A DNA stretch of 6,621 bases from positions 1 through 6,621 of the forward strand of contig DJWL01000070.1 in the NCBI GenBank assembly GCA_002441545.1, in the 5' to 3' direction. The notes beneath the pieces were generated by a model. It did not search any database and was not told the origin of the DNA. It saw only the letters and a program-made list of their open reading frames with translations. Below, piece by piece: positions 1 to 5,207 of this stretch. A program made the translations under genes and the position numbers. The first letter of the stretch is position 1; each line of letters begins with the position of its first letter. Source of the stretch: Flavobacteriaceae bacterium UBA6231 (GTDB taxonomy: Bacteria; Bacteroidota; Bacteroidia; Flavobacteriales; Flavobacteriaceae).

Positions 1-258
1 GGGAATGTTTCAGAATGGGTAAATGCAGCTTACGATCCTTCATCTTACGAATATGTTTCAACAATAAACCCAAGTGTTAACGATAATAACAATCAACGTA
101 AAGTGGTTCGAGGAGGATCATGGAAAGATGTTGCATATTTTTTACAAGTTAGTTCAAGAGACTATGAATATGCAGATTCTGCAAGATGTTATATTGGATT
201 TAGAACCGTTCAAGATTATATGGGGACACAAGTAACAAAAAACGGTAAAAAGAATTAA
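1..258 (+). CDS. gldK: GldK, C-terminal end (T9SS ring lipoprotein, FGE-sulfatase-like fold); 5' truncated by window
   Basis: An open frame runs from base 1 to a TAA at 256-258, giving 85 residues of a longer protein. Residues 1-6 (GNVSEW) correspond to the GNVWEW motif of the formylglycine-generating-enzyme (FGE)-sulfatase fold. RGGSW (37-41) and GFR (66-68) are the later hallmarks of that fold. A short basic tail, NGKKN, ends the protein. In this family GldK is an outer-membrane lipoprotein that forms a periplasmic ring with GldN and is needed for T9SS secretion and gliding. The identification rests on the FGE-like end being followed directly by gldL, gldM and gldN in the standard order. 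The two active-site cysteines of true FGEs, expected just after GGSW, are absent (Asp43 and Leu48 by my alignment), so a structural rather than catalytic role is likely. The lipobox and most of the domain lie outside the window. Confidence 0.93.
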   Translation, partial: GNVSEWVNAAYDPSSYEYVSTINPSVNDNNNQRKVVRGGSWKDVAYFLQVSSRDYEYADSARCYIGFRTVQDYMGTQVTKNGKKN

Positions 259-288
259 ACAAAAATTTTATACTATTAATTAACCTAC

Positions 289-305
289 TTAAGTATTTAA
301 CTTAA
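289..305. repeat. Small AT-rich inverted repeat in the gldK-gldL gap
   Basis: TTAAGT (289-294) and ACTTAA (300-305) are perfect complements around a 5-base loop, within the 64-base gap between gldK and gldL. There is no T tract after it and the stem has only one G-C pair, so it is not a terminator. It may be chance in AT-rich DNA. No -7 box (TAnnTTTG) is visible in this gap, which fits co-transcription of gldL with gldK. Confidence 0.25.
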
Positions 306-322
306 ATTAAAAACCGAAAATT

Positions 323-964
323 ATGGCACAGTCAAGAGCAAGTAAAAAGTTTATGAATTTAGCTTATGGATTAGGAGCATCAATCGTTATTGTTGGAGCA
401 CTATTTAAAATCATCCATTTTGAAATTGGACCTTTAACAGGTAACGTAATGTTAACCATAGGTTTAGTAACAGAAGCAATTATTTTTGCAATATCAGCAT
501 TTGAACCTGTAGATAGTGATTTAGATTGGTCGTTAGTTTATCCAGAATTAGCTGGAGGAGAATCGACCAATAGCAAAAAAGAATCAAAAGACGCCCAAGG
601 TCTACTTTCAAAAAAATTAGATGAATTATTAAAAGAAGCTAAAATTGATGGCGAATTAATGGCAAGTTTAGGTGACAGCATTAAAAACTTTGAAGGAGCT
701 GCTAAAAATATGGCGCCAGCAGTAAACTCTATTGAAGCAACAAGAAAATATGGTGAAGAATTATCATTAGCTGCTGCACAAATGGAATCTTTAAATAGTT
801 TATACAAAGTTCAATTAGAAAGCATTAATCGTCAAGCTACTATTAATGAAGAATCAATTGAAAATGCGGCAAAATTAAAAGAACAAATGCAATCTTTAGC
901 ATCTAATTTATCATCATTAAATGGTGTTTACGGTGGAATGCTTTCTGCGATGAATAAAAACTAA
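323..964 (+). CDS. gldL: GldL, inner-membrane stator-like subunit of the T9SS/gliding motor
   Basis: The 213-residue product is close to the usual GldL length of about 215. Two hydrophobic helices lie at about residues 15-33 and 40-60, joined by a short loop (FEIGPLTGN). The rest, from about residue 65, is hydrophilic, probably helical and cytoplasmic. GldL forms a pentamer around two GldM helices, and proton flow through the membrane part drives the motor that powers secretion and gliding. Lys29 and His32 in helix 1, Glu51 in helix 2 and Tyr15 match residues reported as important in F. johnsoniae GldL (Lys27, His30, Glu49, Tyr13 as I recall), with a constant offset of two. The tail carries a duplicated SLNxxYxxxLxxxN motif at 156-169 and 198-211. 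The ATG at 323 follows an A-rich leader (aaaaaccgaaaatt) typical of Bacteroidota. It lies 64 bases after gldK and 54 before gldM in the same operon. Confidence 0.97.
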   Translation: MAQSRASKKFMNLAYGLGASIVIVGALFKIIHFEIGPLTGNVMLTIGLVTEAIIFAISAFEPVDSDLDWSLVYPELAGGESTNSKKESKDAQGLLSKKLDELLKEAKIDGELMASLGDSIKNFEGAAKNMAPAVNSIEATRKYGEELSLAAAQMESLNSLYKVQLESINRQATINEESIENAAKLKEQMQSLASNLSSLNGVYGGMLSAMNKN

Positions 965-1018
965 TTATGTGGTTTTTTATACCCAAATTTTAATAATTAA
1001 CCCAAAAAATAATTAGAA

Positions 1019-2578
1019 ATGGCAGCAGGAAATTTATCACCCAGACAGAAAATGATTAACTTGATGTATTTGATATTTATAGCTATGCTAGCATTAAATA
1101 TGTCAAAAGAAGTGCTTTCGGCATTTGGATTAATGAATGAAAAGCTAACCGAGTCTAATGAAGCAGCTGCAGAACGCAACAATGCTTTTATGGCCGGATT
1201 AGAACAAAAAGCTAGTGAACAACAGGCTAAATATGAACCATTGAAGAATAAAGCCAGTCAAATTAAAAAATTAGCAGATAATTTTAATGCTTATTTAGAG
1301 GATTTGAAAGGTAAAATGACTTCTACGGTTGATGACCCTAGTGATTACGAAATTATGGACAAAGGTGATTACCTTGATGAACATTTTTTCAAAGGAGATG
1401 TCATTAAACCAGACGGTCAAGAGTTTTTATCTCAAATTGCAACCTTTAGAAATGGTGTTGCTGAAGTATTAAAGGACAACCCAGAAATGACAAACGTTGT
1501 TAAGGACATACAAGCAAAATTTGCTACAGAACCTGTTAAAAGAGGTGCTGGAAAAGTTGAATGGTTAGACCATAACTTTAAAGGATTTCCTTTAGTGGCA
1601 TCTTTAACAAAAATGACTCAACTTCAATCTGATATTAAAACTTCAGAATCTGAAGTAATGTCAACCATGTTAAAAGGAACACTTACTAGTGAAGTGTCTA
1701 TGACTAACTACACAACCTTATTAGAGACATCTAAATCTGCTTATTTTAATGGAGAGCAATTTGATGGACAGATTGTATTAGGAAGAAAAGATAATTCAAC
1801 AAAGCCAAACAGAGTAGAATTAACTTTAGATGGAAGAAAGCTTTCAGAAAAAGAATATGCTATTGAAGATGGTAAAGTAAAATTAAAAGTTAATGCTGGA
1901 GCTGCCGGTGAACATAAAATTGGAGGAAAATTAATCTTTGCTCAAGAAGGTGAGGAAATTGAGGTTCCTGTAGAACAATCATTCGCTACAGTTCCTAAGC
2001 CAAATGCTGCTACCATTTCGGCAGACAAAATGAATGTGGTTTATCGTGGAGTTAAAAACCCTATGACTATTTCATTTGCAGGTGTTTCTGATAATAATGT
2101 AAATGCAAGCGGCCAAGGATTAACTAGAGCAGGTGGTAGTAAATATATTATGGATGCTACACTTATTAAAGGTAGAGAGGTTACCATTAACGTAAATGGT
2201 AAATTGCCAGATGGTCAAACAGTAAGTGATAAAGCTATGTTCAGAATTAAGGATTTACCTAAACCAACAGGTACAGTTAGAGGTGAAGATGGTTCTTTAA
2301 ACATGCAACGCAATAGCCTTGAAATTTCAACTATTGGAGCCAAATTTGACGACTTTGATTTTGAATTACCATTACGTGTTACAGGATTTAAATTTAAAGT
2401 TCCAGGACAACCAACTATTGAAGTTAGTGGAAACAAGTTAGATACTAGAGCTAAACAAGCTTTAAGTAAGGCAAAACGTGGTTCTGGAATTCAAATATTT
2501 GATATTGAAGCAAAAGCCGATGGTGTTAGCGTCATACTTAAAAAAGTATCGCCAGTATTTATTGAGCTTACAAACTAG
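1019..2578 (+). CDS. gldM: GldM, transmembrane and periplasm-spanning rotor subunit of the T9SS/gliding motor
   Basis: The 519-residue product is close to the usual length of about 515. One membrane helix occupies about residues 12-30 and is preceded by a short cytoplasmic N-terminus. Arg9 and Tyr17 are conserved; Arg9 is reported to be important for the motor with GldL. A helical periplasmic domain follows (D1, about 36-225). Three beta-rich domains then reach towards the outer membrane (D2 about 228-315, D3 about 320-400, D4 about 405-519); the boundaries are taken by analogy with the known GldM structure. The D2-D3 junction is visible at VPKPNAATISADKMNVVYRG. In the family, two GldM copies sit inside a GldL pentamer and transmit motion to the GldK/GldN ring. 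The ATG at 1019 gives the conserved family start (MAAGNLSPRQKMINLMY) and sits after an A-rich leader. Nothing is truncated or out of place. Confidence 0.97.
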   Translation: MAAGNLSPRQKMINLMYLIFIAMLALNMSKEVLSAFGLMNEKLTESNEAAAERNNAFMAGLEQKASEQQAKYEPLKNKASQIKKLADNFNAYLEDLKGKMTSTVDDPSDYEIMDKGDYLDEHFFKGDVIKPDGQEFLSQIATFRNGVAEVLKDNPEMTNVVKDIQAKFATEPVKRGAGKVEWLDHNFKGFPLVASLTKMTQLQSDIKTSESEVMSTMLKGTLTSEVSMTNYTTLLETSKSAYFNGEQFDGQIVLGRKDNSTKPNRVELTLDGRKLSEKEYAIEDGKVKLKVNAGAAGEHKIGGKLIFAQEGEEIEVPVEQSFATVPKPNAATISADKMNVVYRGVKNPMTISFAGVSDNNVNASGQGLTRAGGSKYIMDATLIKGREVTINVNGKLPDGQTVSDKAMFRIKDLPKPTGTVRGEDGSLNMQRNSLEISTIGAKFDDFDFELPLRVTGFKFKVPGQPTIEVSGNKLDTRAKQALSKAKRGSGIQIFDIEAKADGVSVILKKVSPVFIELTN

Positions 2579-2620
2579 AATTTATTTAGATTCTAATAAA
2601 ATTAATGTAAAACAGATGAA

Positions 2621-2671
2621 ACATCCATAACCTGAATTTAGTAGATTAATTGCTAGACAAGATATGGATGT
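2621..2671. repeat. 9-bp perfect inverted repeat in the gldM-gldN gap (possible RNA hairpin)
   Basis: ACATCCATA at 2621-2629 and TATGGATGT at 2663-2671 are perfect complements separated by 33 bases. In RNA this would form a 9-bp stem ending about 36 bases before the gldN ATG. No run of T follows the right arm, so it is not an intrinsic terminator. The 129-base gap holding it is about twice the other gaps in the operon and has no credible small gene and no TAnnTTTG box. A role in RNA processing, in setting the GldM:GldN ratio or as a protein site is inference; chance is possible. Confidence 0.4.
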
Positions 2672-2707
2672 AACATGTGACAATTGAATAACAAAAAAAT
2701 CATACAC

Positions 2708-3598
2708 ATGAAATTGAAAAGTTTTTTATTAACTGTTACTGCTCTTTTTGCAGTGTCAGGTATGTTTGCTCAAGCAAATATTCTTAATGCAAAGAGCCCA
2801 GATGAAATTGGTGTTAGAACAGCAGCGCAGATAGCTATTGATAATGATAAACCTTTAGAGTATGGTTACGTTGACGATAGAGATATACTTTTTGCAAAAA
2901 TGACGTGGGAGAAAATTGTTCTTGATGAGCGCGCTAATTTTCCGCTTTATTATCCAATTGATACCAACAATATCGGAAGTAATCGTAGATCATTGTATGA
3001 TGTACTTATTAAGAATATAAAAAATGGTAACATTGAAAACATTTATGATGATTCTTATTTTACTGCAAAACGTACTTTAAAAGATATTCAATCAGCTTTA
3101 GTTAAGATTGATACCACAGAAATGGGTATTGAACAACTTAATGCTGGTGAAGAATTATCACCAGAATATATCGACAGAAGAGATATTACTGCTGCTGATA
3201 TTAAAGAATATCGTATAAAAGGTCTTTGGTATTTTGATAAGCGTCAATCAGAAATGAAATACAGACTATTAGGAATTGCTCCTGTAGCACCCGATGTTCA
3301 AACAATTGATCAAGATACACCAGATTTAGTGCCTTTATTCTGGGTGTTTTTCCCTGATGCGAGAAATGTTTTACATGAAGCTAAGGCATTTAATAATGAA
3401 AACAGTAATATACCATATTCATTCGATCACATTTTAAATTCTAGACGTTTTCAAGGAAATATTTATAAAGAGGAAAATGTTCAAGGTGATAGAGCAATTA
3501 CAGAATATGTATCTCAAAATGCATTGATGCAGTTGTTAGAATCTGAAAGAATCAAAGATAAAATTAGAGATTTCGAACTTGATATGTGGACGTATTAA
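2708..3598 (+). CDS. gldN: GldN, periplasmic T9SS ring protein
   Basis: From the ATG at 2708 the product is 296 residues. It opens with a signal peptide: basic MKLK, a hydrophobic stretch to about residue 20, then a likely cleavage after Ala23 (A-Q-A). The open frame can be extended to a TTG at 2684, but that adds a polar, charged octapeptide (MNNKKIIH) before the signal peptide. The ATG also follows an A-rich stretch (aataacaaaaaaatcatacac), so I prefer 2708. Family-typical segments are YGYVDDRDILF near the N-terminus, NIGSNRRSLYDVL, and LFWVFFPDARNVLHEAKAF in the C-terminal half. GldN binds GldK to form the ring beneath the outer membrane that GldM is thought to push against. It is essential for T9SS secretion and gliding unless the paralogue GldO is present. 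No gldO follows here. This is the last gene before the operon terminator. Confidence 0.96.
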   Translation: MKLKSFLLTVTALFAVSGMFAQANILNAKSPDEIGVRTAAQIAIDNDKPLEYGYVDDRDILFAKMTWEKIVLDERANFPLYYPIDTNNIGSNRRSLYDVLIKNIKNGNIENIYDDSYFTAKRTLKDIQSALVKIDTTEMGIEQLNAGEELSPEYIDRRDITAADIKEYRIKGLWYFDKRQSEMKYRLLGIAPVAPDVQTIDQDTPDLVPLFWVFFPDARNVLHEAKAFNNENSNIPYSFDHILNSRRFQGNIYKEENVQGDRAITEYVSQNALMQLLESERIKDKIRDFELDMWTY

Positions 3599-3622
3599 CA
3601 CCACATAAGGATTAAATAATTT

Positions 3623-3656
3623 AAACCGCTCAATTATATAATTGAGCGGTTTTTTT
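3623..3656 (+). terminator. Rho-independent terminator of the gldKLMN operon
   Basis: AAACCGCTCAATT (3623-3635) pairs perfectly with AATTGAGCGGTTT (3640-3652), a 13-bp stem around the 4-base loop ATAT. The G/C-rich part of the stem runs into seven T residues (3650-3656). It begins 24 bases after the gldN stop and is the strongest terminator signal in the window. The opposite strand lacks an equally good T run, so it works mainly in the + direction. Confidence 0.93.
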
Positions 3657-3681
3657 ATAACTTCCAAAAAGATTATCTATG

Positions 3682-3689
3682 TATCTTTG
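3682..3689 (+). promoter_or_regulatory. Bacteroidota-type -7 promoter box (TATCTTTG) for the FAD oxidoreductase gene
   Basis: TATCTTTG matches the TAnnTTTG -7 consensus of the primary sigma factor of Bacteroidota exactly. It lies 25 bases after the operon terminator and 8 bases before the ATG at 3698. No clear -33 TTG/TTTG is visible 17-23 bases upstream, where the terminator tail lies. The predicted start of transcription, about 5-7 bases after the box, falls within a few bases of the ATG, so the mRNA should be leaderless or nearly so. Confidence 0.7.
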
Positions 3690-3697
3690 CGTTTAGA

Positions 3698-4738
3698 ATG
3701 CAAGTAGATTTTATAGTTATAGGTAACGGTTTAGCCGGCATAAGTTTTTGTGAACAACTCAGAACTCATAATAAAACATTTGTTGTTTTTGATGATAAAT
3801 CACAACAGTCTTCAACAGTAGCAGGAGGTTTATATAATCCTGTAGTTTTAAAACGTTTTACTCCAGTTTGGAAAAGTAAAGAGCAATTACAATTGGCTTT
3901 ACAAATGTATAATCGTTTAGAGCAGGAATTTAATATAAAGCTTGATTATAAAATTCCAGTACTTCGTAAATTTTCATCTCTTGAAGAACAAAACGATTGG
4001 TTTACTGCTTCAGATAATCCTTTGCTTTCAGAATACCTTTCAACAAATTTAATTAAAAATACCAATCAATGCATTGAAGCTCCATTTGGTTATGGAGTAG
4101 TTATGCAAACTGGTAGAATTGATGTTAAAACTTTAATGGAGGCTTATAGAAGTTATCTTCAAAAAGAAAATAGATTTTTTGATAAAGCATTTAATTATGA
4201 GCAATTAGAAGCTAGTAATGATGGGTTAAAATATGCCAATATTCATGCTAAGCATATTGTTTTTACCGAAGGTTATGGGGTTAACAAAAACCTGTTTTTT
4301 CAGGATTTACCTTTATTGGCAACAAAAGGCGAGTTATTAACTATTTATGCACCAAATTTAAAAATTGATTTCATCTTAAAAGGCTCTGTTTTTTTAATTC
4401 CATTGGGAGATGATTATTATGTAGTTGGAGCAACTTATAATTGGGATGATACTAGTAATGATGTGACCCTAAAGGCAAAAGAAGAGCTTTTAAATAAACT
4501 TAAAACTTTTTTAAATTGCTCTTTTGAAGTTGTAAATCATGTGGCGGGTATTAGACCAACAGTAAGAGATAGACGCCCTTTAGTAGGTCAGCATTCAGTT
4601 TATAAAAATATGTATGTACTCAATGGATTAGGTACTCGAGGTGTTATGATTGGCCCTTATGTTGCAAAACAACTTTTTGAGTTTATAGAATTTAGAACAC
4701 CTTTAGAAAATGAAATTGATATAAAACGGTTTCAATAA
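3698..4738 (+). CDS. FAD-dependent oxidoreductase, DAO (glycine/D-amino acid oxidase-like) family
   Basis: The 346-residue product begins with a Rossmann dinucleotide-binding motif, VIGNGLAG (G9, G11, G14), with Asp32 at the end of the second strand in position to bind the FAD ribose. AGGLYNPVV (42-50) resembles the conserved loop after the first helix in DAO-family enzymes such as ThiO and the MnmC oxidase domain. Near the C-terminus, GIRPTVRDRRPLVG (from residue 284) and NGLGTRGVMIGP (from about 309) are the typical second FAD-contacting segments of the fold. The likely reaction is oxidation of an amine or amino acid C-N bond with FAD, but the substrate cannot be read from the sequence. There is no signal peptide, so it is probably cytosolic. 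It has its own promoter after the operon terminator, so its link to the gliding genes is positional only. Its stop codon abuts that of the convergent DUF983 gene. Confidence 0.9.
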   Translation: MQVDFIVIGNGLAGISFCEQLRTHNKTFVVFDDKSQQSSTVAGGLYNPVVLKRFTPVWKSKEQLQLALQMYNRLEQEFNIKLDYKIPVLRKFSSLEEQNDWFTASDNPLLSEYLSTNLIKNTNQCIEAPFGYGVVMQTGRIDVKTLMEAYRSYLQKENRFFDKAFNYEQLEASNDGLKYANIHAKHIVFTEGYGVNKNLFFQDLPLLATKGELLTIYAPNLKIDFILKGSVFLIPLGDDYYVVGATYNWDDTSNDVTLKAKEELLNKLKTFLNCSFEVVNHVAGIRPTVRDRRPLVGQHSVYKNMYVLNGLGTRGVMIGPYVAKQLFEFIEFRTPLENEIDIKRFQ

Positions 4739-5122
4739 CTACTTTTTATTAGCCTCCTTATCGTAATGAATAAAAAGGTTTATCCAAATGTTTCTTGAAA
4801 GGCGCATAATAATTGGCATAAACACAACCAATGTAACCACAATTGATATGAAAGTTGTTTTTAAATCAGCTTGAAAAAAAAGATTTGTAATTACAAAAGC
4901 GGCAACAGCAAAGGCAATTCCAACAGCATAACTTACATACATCGCACCATAAAAAAAGGAAGGTTCAAGACGATATTTTGTGTTGCATTTTGAACATCGT
5001 TCATTAATTTTTAAAGTATTTCCTAAATTGTAAGGATTCTTAAAAGTGTACATAGATTCTTCTTGACACTTAGGACAATTTCCAGTTAGAATGCTATATA
5101 TAGCAGTTCCTTTTTTAAACAT
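4739..5122 (-). CDS. DUF983 family small membrane protein with two CxxC pairs
   Basis: From the ATG at 5122 (reading leftwards) the product is 127 residues. Two cysteine pairs, CPKC (16-19) and CSKC (43-46), flank the conserved NPYNLGNTLK segment and look like a zinc-ribbon-type metal site. FFYGAMYVSYAVG (56-68) leads into the first membrane helix (about 58-82), and a second spans about 90-108. A short basic tail ends the protein. This is the pattern of DUF983, common in Bacteroidota and Alphaproteobacteria; its biochemical function is unknown to me. The frame could be extended to a TTG at 5161, adding 13 residues with two more cysteines. That TTG, however, overlaps the -7 promoter box at 5159-5166, and MFKKG is the usual family start, so I use 5122. 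The gene is convergent with the FAD oxidoreductase and divergent from the ABC-F gene. Confidence 0.9.
   Translation of the reverse strand: MFKKGTAIYSILTGNCPKCQEESMYTFKNPYNLGNTLKINERCSKCNTKYRLEPSFFYGAMYVSYAVGIAFAVAAFVITNLFFQADLKTTFISIVVTLVVFMPIIMRLSRNIWINLFIHYDKEANKK
4742..4777. repeat. AT-rich inverted repeat at the convergent gene ends
   Basis: CTTTTTATT (4742-4750) and AATAAAAAG (4769-4777) are perfect 9-base complements around an 18-base loop, inside the last codons of the DUF983 gene and just past the oxidoreductase stop. It could form a weak hairpin in transcripts from either strand. It lacks a G/C-rich stem and a following T run, so it is at best a poor terminator, and part of it simply encodes the lysine-rich tail of the DUF983 protein. 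Confidence 0.3.
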
Positions 5123-5158
5123 ATAATTTAATGTATTTTTGCATCCGCAATTACGAGG

Positions 5159-5166
5159 CAAATGTA
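5159..5166 (-). promoter_or_regulatory. -7 promoter box (TACATTTG) for the DUF983 gene
   Basis: Read on the - strand, TACATTTG matches the TAnnTTTG consensus exactly. It predicts a transcript starting near 5152-5154 with a leader of about 30 bases to the ATG at 5122; the leader ends in an AT-rich stretch (attaaattat). No convincing -33 element is seen. The box overlaps the TTG at 5161 that would otherwise extend the frame, which argues against that start. Confidence 0.65.
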
Positions 5167-5198
5167 AGTTTTAAATAATAAGCTTTTGTAATATAAGT

Positions 5199-5206
5199 TA
5201 CATTTT
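5199..5206 (+). promoter_or_regulatory. Candidate -7-like box (TACATTTT) before the ABC-F gene
   Basis: TACATTTT matches TAnnTTTG at all fixed positions but the last. It sits immediately before the tandem ATG codons at 5208 and 5211, so a start from it would leave no leader. An alternative exact match, TATTTTTG at 5134-5141, would give a leader of about 60 bases. Neither has a clear -33 element, so the promoter for this gene is unresolved. Confidence 0.3.
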
Positions 5207-5207
5207 T

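Noticed and set aside
538..807. 89-residue open frame on the - strand inside gldL
   Set aside because: It is wholly antisense to a well-conserved gldL reading frame, its product resembles no family I know, and no promoter box or leader is evident.
965..1018. Possible stem between the GGTTTTTT and CCCAAAAAA stretches in the gldL-gldM gap
   Set aside because: The stretches are mirror-like rather than reverse complements, so they cannot pair as a hairpin.
997..1182. 61-residue open frame on the - strand over the start of gldM
   Set aside because: It is the antisense of the conserved GldM N-terminal helix, and its hydrophobicity follows from the complementary strand. No independent support.
2215..2436. 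73-residue open frame on the - strand inside gldM
   Set aside because: Antisense to the GldM C-terminal domain, with no recognisable product and no start signals.
2664..2687. Seven-codon ATG-to-TGA frame just before gldN, considered as a leader peptide
   Set aside because: It has no run of regulatory codons and no associated terminator or attenuator; frames this short are expected by chance.
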